A DNA stretch of 64,000 bases from Betaproteobacteria bacterium (GTDB taxonomy: Bacteria > Pseudomonadota > Gammaproteobacteria > Burkholderiales > Burkholderiaceae_C). A program made the translations under genes and the position numbers. Under the pieces are notes generated by a model. It was given only the letters and a program-made list of their open reading frames with translations, was not told the origin of the DNA and ran no database searches. Below are positions 53,040-62,046 of this stretch, in pieces; position 1 is the first letter of the stretch; every line of letters starts with the position of its first letter. The DNA lies in assembly GCA_009923315.1 (NCBI GenBank), contig RFTU01000002.1, forward strand, positions 40,101-104,100, in the 5' to 3' direction.

Positions 53040-53864
53040 ATGCACCTGCTCATCGGCGACATCCAAGGCTGCCTGAGCGCCTTTGAGCGCCTGCTCGCCC
53101 TGTGGGGCTTTTCACCCTCGCGCCATCGGCTCACGGTGCTGGGCGACCTGGTCAACCGGGGGCCCGACAGCGCCGCCACGCTGCGCCGCATGATGGCCCT
53201 GGGCGACAGCGCGCAGGCCCTGCTGGGCAATCACGACCTTCACCTGTTGGCCGTGGCCCACGGCGTGCGCCCGGCGCACCGTCAGGACACCCTGGACGAT
53301 GTGCTGCAGGCCCCCGACCGTGGCGCACTGCTGGAGTGGCTCAGGCACCGGCCCTTGGCGCTGCAAGTCGAAGGCTGGTTGTGCGTGCACGCCGGCGTGC
53401 TGGCGCCCTGGAGCGCAGCCGACACGATCGCCCTGGCCAGCGAGGTCCAGACCTTGCTGCAGGGCCCTGGGCTGGGCGAATTCCTGCCGCTGATGTACGG
53501 CAACCAACCGGCCGCGTGGAGCGATGAACTACAGGGCCCGGACCGCTGGCGCTGCATCATCAATGCCCTGACCCGCCTGCGCTGGTGCGGCCTGGACGGC
53601 ACCCAGGATTTCCTGGTCAAGGAAGGCATGGAGCAGGCGCCGCCGGGGCTTCAGCCCTGGTTTGAACTGCCGCAGCGGCGCACCGCGGGTACCCGGATGG
53701 CCTTCGGCCACTGGAGCACGCTGGGCCTGATCAACCGGCCCGACCTGCTGGCGCTGGACACCGGCTGTGTGTGGGGCGGATCGCTCACCGGGGTTCGCGT
53801 GGACGGCGGGCGGCGCGAGGTGCTCCAGGTCACCTGCGAGCCCGCCCAGACGCCGGGCGTGTGA
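53040..53864 (+). CDS. apaH: Symmetrical diadenosine tetraphosphate hydrolase ApaH
   Basis: ApaH cleaves Ap4A to two ADP and removes Np4-type RNA caps. The 274-residue metallophosphatase has LIGDIQGCLSAFERLL, LGDLVNRGPDSAATLR and GNHDLHLLAVAHGV for the two-metal site, and a later HAGV and GHWST. The ATG at 53040 is the first in a consistent frame. The genes around it are unrelated, except that in many proteobacteria apaH lies near ksgA or folA, which are not present here. It is followed by a tRNA gene 34 bases later. Confidence 0.93.
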   Translation: MHLLIGDIQGCLSAFERLLALWGFSPSRHRLTVLGDLVNRGPDSAATLRRMMALGDSAQALLGNHDLHLLAVAHGVRPAHRQDTLDDVLQAPDRGALLEWLRHRPLALQVEGWLCVHAGVLAPWSAADTIALASEVQTLLQGPGLGEFLPLMYGNQPAAWSDELQGPDRWRCIINALTRLRWCGLDGTQDFLVKEGMEQAPPGLQPWFELPQRRTAGTRMAFGHWSTLGLINRPDLLALDTGCVWGGSLTGVRVDGGRREVLQVTCEPAQTPGV

Positions 53865-53898
53865 GGCCAGCGGATGCGCCGCTAAACTAGGGGACTTG

Positions 53899-53986
53899 GG
53901 AGGCTTGGGGGAGTGGTTTAACCCAGCAGTCTTGAAAACTGCCGACGGGCAACCGTCCGTGAGTTCGAATCTCACAGCCTCCGCCA
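53899..53986 (+). tRNA. tRNA-Ser (anticodon UGA)
   Basis: An 88-base serine tRNA with encoded CCA. The acceptor arms are GGAGGCT and AGCCTCC, discriminator G, then CCA. The anticodon stem GCAGT/ACTGC encloses loop CTTGAAA, so the anticodon is TGA. A long variable arm (GACGGGC AACC GTCC region) identifies serine, and the T loop is TTCGAAT. A TAAACT element at 53883 is a possible -10. The 141-base gap after it (53987-54127) shows a small hairpin (GGGAACCC with TTTT, about 54053-54067) that may terminate transcription. Confidence 0.95.
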
Positions 53987-54127
53987 GACCTCCGGCGTTC
54001 AGCTGCTGCTGGGCACCCTTATCGGTTTCGGACCACCCGCATGCGTCGTCACCACGGGAACCCTTTTCTGCCCATGGCCGCTCATGCGGACATGATCGCC
54101 CCGCCCTGAGCCCGACTGCCCGCCATC

Positions 54128-54574
54128 ATGAACAAGATCCTGCTGATCAACGGTCCCAACCTGAACCTCTTGGGTACCCGTGAGCCTGAGGTTTACGGCC
54201 ACGCGACTCTGAGCGACATCGAGCGCGAGCTCAAGGCCCAGGCCAAGGCCGCCGGCGTCAAGCTGCTGAGCTTCCAGTCCAACCATGAAGGTGCCCTGAT
54301 CGATCGCATCCACCAGGCCGGCGCTGAGGGCGTGGCCTGGGTGATCATCAACCCCGGTGCCTACACCCACACCAGCATCGCCTTGCGCGACGCGCTGGCC
54401 GGCACCGCCCTGCCCTTCATCGAGGTGCACATCAGCAATGTGCATGCGCGCGAAGCATTCCGCCGACACTCTTACCTCAGCGACATCGCCCGCGGGACCA
54501 TCGTGGGCCTGGGCGTGTCAGGCTACCGCCTGGCGCTGCAGCACATCCTGGCCACCGCGGCCGGAGCACACTGA
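54128..54574 (+). CDS. aroQ: Type II 3-dehydroquinate dehydratase AroQ
   Basis: AroQ carries out the third step of the shikimate pathway. The 148-residue protein shows the type II motif [21 protein letters not shown] with the catalytic Tyr, the mobile-lid Arg in GTREPE, and conserved [33 protein letters not shown] and [13 protein letters not shown]. Length matches the dodecameric enzyme. It starts at an ATG 141 bases after the tRNA. Confidence 0.95.
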   Translation: MNKILLINGPNLNLLGTREPEVYGHATLSDIERELKAQAKAAGVKLLSFQSNHEGALIDRIHQAGAEGVAWVIINPGAYTHTSIALRDALAGTALPFIEVHISNVHAREAFRRHSYLSDIARGTIVGLGVSGYRLALQHILATAAGAH

Positions 54575-54658
54575 GACGCCATCGGCCGCCCGGCCCCTGG
54601 CATCACCCCGATCCCTTCTGACACCCGAACCGTCCTGCGGCGCGCGCCGCCACTGCCC

Positions 54659-56062
54659 ATGGCCACCAACCCTCTCGAGAACAAGAACCAGGCGTGGTCC
54701 GCGCTGTTCAGCGAGCCCATGAGTGATCTGGTCAAGCGCTACACCGCCAGCGTCTTCTTCGACAAACGCCTGTGGCAAGCCGACATCCAGGGCAGCTTGG
54801 CCCATGCAGAGATGCTGTGCGCACAAGGCATCATCAGTGCACAGGACTTGGCCGACATCCAACGCGGCATGGCTCACATTCGCCAGGAAATCGAGGCAGG
54901 CACCTTTGAGTGGAAGCTGGAACTGGAAGACGTGCACCTGAACATCGAGGCCCGTCTGACGCAATTGGTGGGTGATGCAGGCAAGCGCCTGCACACCGGC
55001 CGTTCGCGCAACGACCAGGTCGCCACCGACGTGCGCCTGTGGCTGCGCGGTGAAATCGACCAGTTGTTGCCCCTGCTGCGCCATATGCAAGGCTCCTTGG
55101 TCGAGTTGGCTGCTGAACACGCCCACACCATCATGCCGGGCTACACCCACCTGCAAGTGGCCCAGCCCGTGAGCTTCGCCCACCATCTGTTGGCCTATGT
55201 GGAGATGTTCCACCGCGACGAGCAGCGCCTGATCGAAGTGCGCCGCCGCGTGAACACACTGCCGCTGGGCGCGGCCGCACTGGCGGGCACCAGCTACCGG
55301 CTGGACCGTGAACGCGTGGCCCGCACACTGGGCTTCGACTCGGTGTGCCGCAACAGCCTGGATGCGGTGAGCGACCGCGACTTCGCCATTGAATTCACCG
55401 GCTTTGCAGCCCTGGTGATGATGCACGTCTCGCGCATCAGCGAGGAGATCATCATCTGGATGAACCAGAACTTCGGCTTCGTCGACTTGGCCGACCGGTA
55501 TTGCACCGGTTCGTCGATCATGCCGCAGAAGCGCAACCCCGATGTGGCCGAATTGGCCCGCGGCAAGACGGCGCGGGTCTACGGGCACCTGAATGCCCTG
55601 CTGGTCTTGATGAAGGGCCAGCCGCTGACCTACAACAAGGACAACCAGGAAGACAAGGAACCGCTGTTCGACACCGTGGACACGGTGCGCGACACCCTGC
55701 GCATCATGGCCGAGATGGTGCAAGGCATCCAAGTCAAGCGCGAAGCGATGGAGCGCGCAGCCTTGCGTGGCTACGCCACCGCGACCGACCTGGCGGACTA
55801 CCTGGTGAAGAAGGGACTGCCCTTTCGCGATGCGCACGAGGTGGTTGCCCACGCGGTGAAGACGGCCATCGGCCGCGGCCTGGACTTGTCGGCGCTGAGC
55901 TTGAACGAACTGCAGGCCTTCGATGCGCGCATCGGAGACGATGTGCACGACGTGCTGAGCCTGGCCGGCTCGCTGCAGGCGCGTCAGGTGTTGGGCGGCA
56001 CCGCACCGGTGCGGGTCCTGGAAGAAGTGCAGCGGCACCGCCAACGGCTCAACCCCGCATAG
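54659..56062 (+). CDS. argH: Argininosuccinate lyase ArgH
   Basis: ArgH splits argininosuccinate to arginine and fumarate, the last step of arginine synthesis. The 467-residue protein has the fumarase-superfamily signature [39 protein letters not shown], and the catalytic region [13 protein letters not shown]. It starts with an ATG 84 bases after aroQ; a direct operon is possible but not shown. All key residues are intact, so it is a housekeeping enzyme. Confidence 0.95.
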   Translation: MATNPLENKNQAWSALFSEPMSDLVKRYTASVFFDKRLWQADIQGSLAHAEMLCAQGIISAQDLADIQRGMAHIRQEIEAGTFEWKLELEDVHLNIEARLTQLVGDAGKRLHTGRSRNDQVATDVRLWLRGEIDQLLPLLRHMQGSLVELAAEHAHTIMPGYTHLQVAQPVSFAHHLLAYVEMFHRDEQRLIEVRRRVNTLPLGAAALAGTSYRLDRERVARTLGFDSVCRNSLDAVSDRDFAIEFTGFAALVMMHVSRISEEIIIWMNQNFGFVDLADRYCTGSSIMPQKRNPDVAELARGKTARVYGHLNALLVLMKGQPLTYNKDNQEDKEPLFDTVDTVRDTLRIMAEMVQGIQVKREAMERAALRGYATATDLADYLVKKGLPFRDAHEVVAHAVKTAIGRGLDLSALSLNELQAFDARIGDDVHDVLSLAGSLQARQVLGGTAPVRVLEEVQRHRQRLNPA

Positions 56063-56130
56063 ACGCCGCACCGCCGAGGCCTGCTGCGCCAAGCCCTGCC
56101 CACGCGCCCGGCGATCCCCTGCCCAAGGCC

Positions 56131-57258
56131 ATGCCGCGCCGCTGGATCGCCCACCTGGACATGGACGCCTTCTACGCGTCGGTGGAACTGCTGCGTTACC
56201 CGGAACTGCGTGGGCAGCCAGTGGTGATCGGCGGCAGCCGCCGGCATGCACCGACTCGTGATGGCGGCAGTTGGCAGTTCGCCACCCTGGCGGGCTACCG
56301 TGGCCGCGGTGTGGCCACCACCGCCACCTATGAGGCGCGTGCCTTGGGCCTGCACTCGGGCATGGCCCTGGCCCGCGCCGCCGACCGGGCCCCTCAAACG
56401 GTGCTGCTGCCGGTGGACTTCGATGAGTACCGCCGCTGTTCGCGCCTGTTCAAGGCGGCTGTGGCCGACGTGGCCCCGGTGATTGAAGACCGTGGCATCG
56501 ACGAGATCTACATCGACCTCACCGAGGTGCCCGGCGCGCAGGACGTGGTGGGCCATGACCCCTGCGGTGGCGTGCGCGCCCTGGGCCAGAGCATCCGCAA
56601 CTCGGTGCGCGAAGCCACCGGCCTGACCTGCTCCATGGGCATCACGCCCAACAAGCTGCTGAGCAAGATCGCCTCCGAGCTCGACAAGCCCAACGGCCTG
56701 ACCGTGCTGACGATGGACGACGTGCCTGTGCGCATTTGGCCGCTGCCCGTGGCGCGGGTCAACGGCATCGGCCCCAAGGCGCAAAAGGCGCTGGCGGCCA
56801 TCGGTGTGTTCACGATCGGCGAACTCGCTGCAGCCGATCGCGCTGAGCTGATCCAACGGTTCGGGCGCAGCTACGGCAGCTGGCTCCATGAGGCCGCCCA
56901 TGGGCGAGACGACCGCGCGGTGGTCACCCACAGCGAGCCGGTGTCGGTGAGCCGCGAGACCACCTTCGAGCGCGACCTGCATGTGAAGCGCGACCGTGCC
57001 GAACTGGCTCGCGCACTGGACCACCTGGTACAGCGCCTGGCCGCCGACCTTCAGAAGAAGGGCTACACCGCCCGCACCGTGGGCATCAAGCTCAAGTTCG
57101 AGGACTTTCGAACGGTCACGCGCGAACTCACCCTTGCGCAAGCGGTGCAGGAGTCGGCAGCGCTGCGCCAGGCCTGCGGCCAGTGCCTCAAGCGCGTGGA
57201 GTTCCATCAGCGCATCCGCCTCTTGGGGGTGCGGGCGGGATCCCTGGCGCGGCCGTAG
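56131..57258 (+). CDS. dinB: DNA polymerase IV (DinB)
   Basis: A 375-residue Y-family translesion polymerase. The catalytic region shows HLDMDAFYASVELLRYPELR with the first metal Asp, and DRGIDEIYIDLTEV with the second acid pair (the common spelling is SIDEAYLD). Further blocks are SMGITPNKLLSKIASELDKP and the helix-hairpin-helix region VARVNGIGPKAQKALAAIGV. The ATG at 56131 is used because the frame upstream lies within argH. A beta-clamp-binding tail is not obvious at the C terminus. No LexA box is seen in the 68-base gap. Confidence 0.93.
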   Translation: MPRRWIAHLDMDAFYASVELLRYPELRGQPVVIGGSRRHAPTRDGGSWQFATLAGYRGRGVATTATYEARALGLHSGMALARAADRAPQTVLLPVDFDEYRRCSRLFKAAVADVAPVIEDRGIDEIYIDLTEVPGAQDVVGHDPCGGVRALGQSIRNSVREATGLTCSMGITPNKLLSKIASELDKPNGLTVLTMDDVPVRIWPLPVARVNGIGPKAQKALAAIGVFTIGELAAADRAELIQRFGRSYGSWLHEAAHGRDDRAVVTHSEPVSVSRETTFERDLHVKRDRAELARALDHLVQRLAADLQKKGYTARTVGIKLKFEDFRTVTRELTLAQAVQESAALRQACGQCLKRVEFHQRIRLLGVRAGSLARP

Positions 57259-57308
57259 GGCTTGCTGGGCGGATAGGATCCGCTGTTGCACCTTGAATGG
57301 AGTGCCCC

Positions 57309-58466
57309 ATGCCCGTGATCACCAACATCGAAGACCTGCGCGTTCTGGCTGAAAAGCGCGTGCCCCGCATGTTCTACGACTATGCGGACTCAGGCTCCTG
57401 GACCGAAGGCACCTACCGCGCCAACGAAAGCGAGTTTCAGCGCATCAAGCTGCGCCAGCGCGTGGCGGTGAACATGGAAGGGCGCAGCACGGCCGTGGCG
57501 ATGGTGGGGCAGGCCGCGAAGATGCCGGTGGCCATCGCCCCGGTGGGCCTGACGGGCATGCAGCATGCCGACGGCGAGATCCACGCCGCGCGCGCCGCGG
57601 AGAAGTTCGGCATCCCCTTCGCCCTGTCCACCATGAGCATCTGCTCCATTGAAGACGTGGCCGAACACACGAGCGCACCCTTCTGGTTTCAGCTTTACAT
57701 GATGCGCGATCGGGATGCCATGGCCCGCATGATCGAGCGCTGCAAGGCCGCGCGCTGCAGTGCGCTCATCCTCACGCTGGACCTTCAGGTCATCGGACAA
57801 CGCCACAAGGACCTCAAGAACGGCTTGTCTGCGCCGCCCCGCCCGACGCTGCGCAACATCCTGAACCTGGCCACCAAGCCGCGCTGGCTGTGGGGCATGG
57901 CACAAACGAATCGCCACACCTTCCGCAATCTGGTGGGCCATGTGAAGGGCGTGAGCGACATGAAGTCGCTTTCGGCCTGGACCAACGAACAGTTCGACCC
58001 GCGCCTGAACTGGGACGATGTGGCCTGGGTGAAGGAGCGCTGGGGCGGCAAGCTCATCCTCAAGGGCATCATGGAAGTGGAGGATGCGGAATTGGCGGCC
58101 AAGGCCGGCGCGGACGCCATCGTGGTGAGCAACCACGGCGGGCGCCAACTCGACGGCGCCCCGGCCAGCATTGAGGCCCTGCCGGCCATCGTGCAGGCTG
58201 TGGGCACCAAGACCGAGGTGTGGATGGACGGCGGCATCCGCAGCGGTCAGGACGTGCTCAAGGCCTGGGCCCTGGGCGCACGCGGCACGATGATCGGCCG
58301 CGCCATGGTCTACGGCCTGGGCGCCATGGGAGAGGCTGGCGTCACCAAGGCGCTGCAAATCCTGCACAAGGAACTGGATGTGACGATGGCCTTTTGCGGC
58401 CACACGCAACTGCCCCAGGTGGACCGCTCGATCCTCGTTCCGGGCACCTATCCCGTGGCTCGATAG
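57309..58466 (+). CDS. lldD: FMN-dependent alpha-hydroxy-acid (L-lactate) dehydrogenase
   Basis: A 385-residue member of the glycolate oxidase/L-lactate dehydrogenase family that oxidises L-2-hydroxy acids and passes electrons to the respiratory chain or oxygen. It has the FMN-barrel motifs FYDYADSGSWTEGTYRANES, ALSTMSICSIEDVAEHTSA and the catalytic SNHGGRQLDGAPAS (His and Arg). The GGAG upstream of the ATG at 57309 fixes the start. L-lactate is the usual substrate in this clade, but mandelate or glycolate cannot be ruled out. No lldP or lldR is adjacent. Confidence 0.88.
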   Translation: MPVITNIEDLRVLAEKRVPRMFYDYADSGSWTEGTYRANESEFQRIKLRQRVAVNMEGRSTAVAMVGQAAKMPVAIAPVGLTGMQHADGEIHAARAAEKFGIPFALSTMSICSIEDVAEHTSAPFWFQLYMMRDRDAMARMIERCKAARCSALILTLDLQVIGQRHKDLKNGLSAPPRPTLRNILNLATKPRWLWGMAQTNRHTFRNLVGHVKGVSDMKSLSAWTNEQFDPRLNWDDVAWVKERWGGKLILKGIMEVEDAELAAKAGADAIVVSNHGGRQLDGAPASIEALPAIVQAVGTKTEVWMDGGIRSGQDVLKAWALGARGTMIGRAMVYGLGAMGEAGVTKALQILHKELDVTMAFCGHTQLPQVDRSILVPGTYPVAR

Positions 58467-58477
58467 CCCAGGGCAGG

Positions 58478-58501
58478 CTTGGCGCGGCCGTGCCGCGCAA
58501 G
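58478..58501. terminator. Hairpin between convergent lldD and dcd
   Basis: CTTGGCGCGGC and GCCGCGCAAG form a ten-pair stem with one bulged G around CGT. It sits exactly between the stops of the two convergent genes, so it can serve both directions. No T-run follows on either side. Confidence 0.5.
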
Positions 58502-58510
58502 GGACGGACC

Positions 58511-59080
58511 TCAGGTCTTGGGTAGCGTCACGCCGCGCTGGCCCTGGTACTTGCCGCCACGGTCCTTGTACGAGGTTTCGCATACCTCGTCACTCTCGAA
58601 GAACAGCACCTGGGCACAGCCCTCGCCCGCATAGATCTTGGCCGGCAACGGGGTGGTGTTGCTGAACTCCAAGGTGACATAGCCTTCCCACTCGGGCTCG
58701 AAGGGCGTCACATTGACGATGATCCCGCAGCGCGCGTACGTGCTCTTGCCCAGACAGATGGTCAACACATTGCGTGGGATCCGAAAGTACTCGACGGTGC
58801 GCGCCAGTGCAAAGCTGTTGGGCGGGATGATGCACACATCGGCCTCAATGTCCACGAAACTCTTCTCATCGAAGTTCTTGGGGTCCACCACGGTGCTGTG
58901 GATGTTGGTGAAGACCTTGAATTCCGGTGCACAGCGGATGTCGTAGCCGTAGCTGCTGGTGCCGTAGCTCACGATCTTGTGGCCATCGGCCGCAAAGCGC
59001 ACCTGGCCGGGCTCAAAGGGCTCGATCATGCCGTGCTGCTCGGCCATGCGGCGGATCCAGCGGTCGCTCTTGATGCTCAT
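58511..59080 (-). CDS. dcd: dCTP deaminase Dcd
   Basis: Dcd deaminates dCTP to dUTP for dTMP synthesis. The 189-codon reading frame yields 188-189 residues with [26 protein letters not shown], the nucleotide-binding [10 protein letters not shown] and the catalytic Glu in [15 protein letters not shown]. The ATG at 59080 with AGGAAC upstream gives the typical length. It converges on lldD and diverges from the Mpo1-like gene. Confidence 0.94.
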   Translation of the reverse strand: MSIKSDRWIRRMAEQHGMIEPFEPGQVRFAADGHKIVSYGTSSYGYDIRCAPEFKVFTNIHSTVVDPKNFDEKSFVDIEADVCIIPPNSFALARTVEYFRIPRNVLTICLGKSTYARCGIIVNVTPFEPEWEGYVTLEFSNTTPLPAKIYAGEGCAQVLFFESDEVCETSYKDRGGKYQGQRGVTLPKT

Positions 59081-59229
59081 GGGAGTTCCTGGGGCTTGTG
59101 AGGCTCCGGGGCGCACAGCGCTCCGGCACACGCCATTCTAGGGAAGCCCCGGAGGTCCCCTGGAACGGTTCGGCCTTAGCATCGAATATGGAGAACGCCG
59201 TCACGCGTCTGCCCGCTTTGGAGGTCACC

Positions 59230-59772
59230 ATGCGCGACACCACGACCCTGCTCGTCGAGTACGCCCGCTACCACCGCGACCCGCGCAACATTGCCACCCA
59301 CCTGGTGGGCATACCGCTGATCGTGTTGGGTATCGGGGTGCTGCTGTCCCAACCGGCGATTCCGCTGAATCCCGGCTCCTTCTGGGTGCTCACCCCCGCG
59401 TGGGCCTTGTGGGCAGCGGCGGCGCTGTGGTACCTCACCCGGGGCGGCTGGCTCGTCACCTCCAGCGTGATTGCCGGCAACGGCCTGCTCATGCTCTTGG
59501 CGCACTGGATCGCGGTTCAGGTGGGGCCGCAGTGGCTGGCCTGGGGTGCCGCCTTGTTCTTGGGCGGGTGGGTGATTCAATTCATCGGCCACTACTACGA
59601 AGGACGCAAGCCTGCCTTCATGGACGACCTCATCGGCCTACTGGTGGGTCCGATGTTCGTCTGCGCCGAACTCCTGTTTGCCCTTCGCTTGGGCCGAGAA
59701 CTGCGCCAGACGATTGAGACCGAAGCCGGCCCGACGCGCTTGCGCGACCTGCACGCCGGCGCCCTGCGCTGA
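59230..59772 (+). CDS. Mpo1/YGL010w-like (DUF962) membrane protein
   Basis: A 180-residue integral membrane protein with four hydrophobic helices. The family carries conserved histidines for iron: YHRDPRNIATHLVGIPLIV at the start and FIGHYYEGRKPAFMDD later. The yeast homologue Mpo1 is an Fe(II)-dependent dioxygenase that removes one carbon from 2-hydroxy fatty acids. The GGAGGT at 59219-59224 fixes the ATG at 59230, which is preferred over one at 59188. The bacterial role is not established. It is convergent with the CoA-transferase gene (12-base gap). Confidence 0.85.
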   Translation: MRDTTTLLVEYARYHRDPRNIATHLVGIPLIVLGIGVLLSQPAIPLNPGSFWVLTPAWALWAAAALWYLTRGGWLVTSSVIAGNGLLMLLAHWIAVQVGPQWLAWGAALFLGGWVIQFIGHYYEGRKPAFMDDLIGLLVGPMFVCAELLFALRLGRELRQTIETEAGPTRLRDLHAGALR

Positions 59773-59784
59773 CGACTTCCGGTT

Positions 59785-61002
59785 TCAGGCCACGATGCCC
59801 TTGTCGCGCAGTTGTGCGATCTGCTGCGCGCTCAGGCCCATTTCATGCAACACCGCATCGGTGTCTTCGCCCAGGCGCGGCGCGGGCAGGCGCACGGTGC
59901 CGGGCGTAGCGGAGAGCTTGGGCACCACACCGGGCACCTCCACCTCATAGCCCTCGCGCGTCTTCTGCGTGAGAATCATGTCACGGGCACGGTAGTGCGC
60001 ATCGGCGGCGATGTCGGCCACGGTGTACACCTTGCCCGCCGGCACGCGCGCCGCGCCCAAGGCATCCAGCACCTGCTGCACGGTGCGGCCCACGGTCCAG
60101 GCTTCGATGGCGGCGTCCAGCTCGGTCACGCGGGCCACGCGCCCGGCATTGCCCGCCAAGCCTGGGTCCTGTCCCAGATCTGACCGGCCGATCACCCCCA
60201 TCAAACGCTTGAAGATGCTGTCGCCGTTGCCCGCGATCAGCACATAGCCGTCACGGCAGCGGTAGGCATTGGAAGGCGCAATGCCCGGCAAGGCCGAGCC
60301 TGCGGCCTCCCGAACCGCACCGAAGGCGCTGTACTCGGGCAGCAGGCTTTCCATCACATTGAACACCGCCTCGTGCAGGGCCACATCGATCACCTGCCCG
60401 CGCCCACCGCGCTGGTCGCGGTGATAGAGCGCCATCATCACGCCGATGGTGGCGTGCAAGGCGGCCAAGGTATCGCCCAGCGATACCCCCACGCGCACCG
60501 GTACGCGGCCCGGCTCGCCGGTGAGGTGGCGCAAGCCGCCCATGGCTTCGCCAATGGCACCAAAGCCCGGCAGGTCGCGGTAGGGTCCGGTTTGACCGTA
60601 GCCCGAGATGCGCACCACGATCAGGCGCGGGTTCAGCGCCATCAGGTCCTCGGGCGAGAGGCCCCAGCCTTCAAGCGTGCCCGGGCGAAAGTTTTCGATC
60701 AGCACATCGGCCTGCGCCAGCAGGTCCCGCGCCAACTGCTGCCCTTCAGCCTGGCGGAGGTCCAAGGCCACCGAGCGCTTGTTGCGGCTTTGCACCTGCC
60801 ACCACACCGAAGTGCCGTCCTTGATCAGCCGCCACTGGCGGAGCGGGTCCCCCGCGCCGGGCGGCTCGATCTTCACCACATCGGCGCCGAATTCGGCCAG
60901 GGTCTTGCCGCAGAAGGGGCCGGCGATCAACTGTCCCATCTCCACCACCTTCACGCCTTGCAGCGCAAGCGGATTGGGCTGGGTGGGAAGGTTGGCGCTC
61001 AT
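59785..61002 (-). CDS. Class III CoA-transferase (CaiB/BaiF family)
   Basis: A 405-residue CoA-transferase of family III. It has VKVVEMGQLIAGPFCGKTLAEFG at the N terminus, DVVKIEPPGAGDPLRQW, and the catalytic aspartate of the family in GVSLGDTLAALHATIG. It swaps CoA between acids, for example oxalate, carnitine or mesaconate. The neighbouring formate-related gene fdhD suggests formyl-CoA:oxalate transfer as one option, but no oxalyl-CoA decarboxylase is seen. Its start lies four bases from the fdhD stop, on the same strand. Confidence 0.88.
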   Translation of the reverse strand: MSANLPTQPNPLALQGVKVVEMGQLIAGPFCGKTLAEFGADVVKIEPPGAGDPLRQWRLIKDGTSVWWQVQSRNKRSVALDLRQAEGQQLARDLLAQADVLIENFRPGTLEGWGLSPEDLMALNPRLIVVRISGYGQTGPYRDLPGFGAIGEAMGGLRHLTGEPGRVPVRVGVSLGDTLAALHATIGVMMALYHRDQRGGRGQVIDVALHEAVFNVMESLLPEYSAFGAVREAAGSALPGIAPSNAYRCRDGYVLIAGNGDSIFKRLMGVIGRSDLGQDPGLAGNAGRVARVTELDAAIEAWTVGRTVQQVLDALGAARVPAGKVYTVADIAADAHYRARDMILTQKTREGYEVEVPGVVPKLSATPGTVRLPAPRLGEDTDAVLHEMGLSAQQIAQLRDKGIVA

Positions 61003-61005
61003 CGT

Positions 61006-61950
61006 TCAGCCCTCGGCGGGGTTCTCGGTGGAAGAGGACACCACGCGCACCGTTGGGCGCATGGGTTCGGGCTCGGAATCGAAGCGGTCGAAGCCGCAAT
61101 AGCACAGGAAGTGACGGTTGGAAGCGCGGCCAAAGAGCGTCATGCCCAGGCCGCTGGCCAGGTCGTGCCCCATCTGCGTGACGCCGTTGCGCGAGACGAT
61201 GATGGGCACGCCCATGTGCGCAGCCTTCATCACCATTTCGCTGGTCAAGCGACCGGTGGTGTAGAACAACTTGTCGCCGCCGCCCACGCCATTCAGGGCC
61301 ATCCAGCCCGCGATGGCATCGATGGCGTTGTGACGGCCGACATCTTCCACGAACATCAACAGCTCAGCACCCTTGAACAAGGCGCAGCCGTGCACGCTGC
61401 CCGCGCGACGGTGCACGCTGTCCTGCTGGCGCATGGTTTCCAGTACGGCATGCAGGGTGGACTGGCGGATGCGCGCTTGAGCGGCAGATGGCAACTCGAT
61501 GGCTTCCAGGCCGGCCATCACATCACCGAACACCGTGCCCTGTCCGCATCCTGTGGTCACCACGCGCTTGGCGGTGCGGGCTTCCATGTGCTCGATGCCC
61601 ACACGGGTGTGAACGGCCGCGGCCGACACATCCCAATCGACGGTGATGGACTCCACGTCAGCCGGCGAGGCAATCAGTCGCTGATTGATGAGGTAGCCCA
61701 GCACCAGCAGTTCAGGGGCCGAGCCCAGCGTCATCAGGGTGACCAGTTCGCGCTTGTCCACGAACACGGTCAAGGGCCGCTCGATGGGGATGGCGATGCT
61801 GCGCCGCTGGCCGTATTCGTCCAGGATTTCGATCTCGCGCGTGAGCGCGCCGCCGGCCTGGGTCATGCGCGGCATGGCAACGGGCGGCAGATGGCCTGCA
61901 GCCTGCGGCACGGCCGCGTTTTCGAGGGGGTCCGGTATTGCACCCAGCAT
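61006..61950 (-). CDS. fdhD: Formate dehydrogenase accessory sulfurtransferase FdhD
   Basis: FdhD passes sulfur from the cysteine desulfurase IscS to the molybdenum cofactor of formate dehydrogenase. The 314-residue protein has VFVDKRELVTLMTLGSAPEL, VEDVGRHNAIDAI and TGRLTSEMVMKAAHMG. E. coli FdhD has a CxxC loop; here it reads TTGCGQGT, so only the first cysteine remains. That cysteine is the essential one in E. coli. The ATG at 61950 gives normal length. It lies divergent to selB, with a 96-base gap, as befits selenium-dependent formate dehydrogenase maturation. Confidence 0.92.
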   Translation of the reverse strand: MLGAIPDPLENAAVPQAAGHLPPVAMPRMTQAGGALTREIEILDEYGQRRSIAIPIERPLTVFVDKRELVTLMTLGSAPELLVLGYLINQRLIASPADVESITVDWDVSAAAVHTRVGIEHMEARTAKRVVTTGCGQGTVFGDVMAGLEAIELPSAAQARIRQSTLHAVLETMRQQDSVHRRAGSVHGCALFKGAELLMFVEDVGRHNAIDAIAGWMALNGVGGGDKLFYTTGRLTSEMVMKAAHMGVPIIVSRNGVTQMGHDLASGLGMTLFGRASNRHFLCYCGFDRFDSEPEPMRPTVRVVSSSTENPAEG

Positions 61951-62046
61951 GTCCTCATTGTCCTTCAGGCGGCATCGCCCTTGCACCGTGGGGGTTCGGG
62001 GATAGGGACGGCCGTGTAGGATGAACTTTTCCACGGAGACCCCAGC

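Noticed and set aside
54518-56251. 577-codon frame on the minus strand across argH
   Set aside because: argH on the other strand has intact catalytic signatures; the antisense product matches no family I know.
60373-62019. 548-codon frame on the plus strand across the CoA-transferase and fdhD genes
   Set aside because: It spans two well-supported minus-strand genes and has no coherent protein features.
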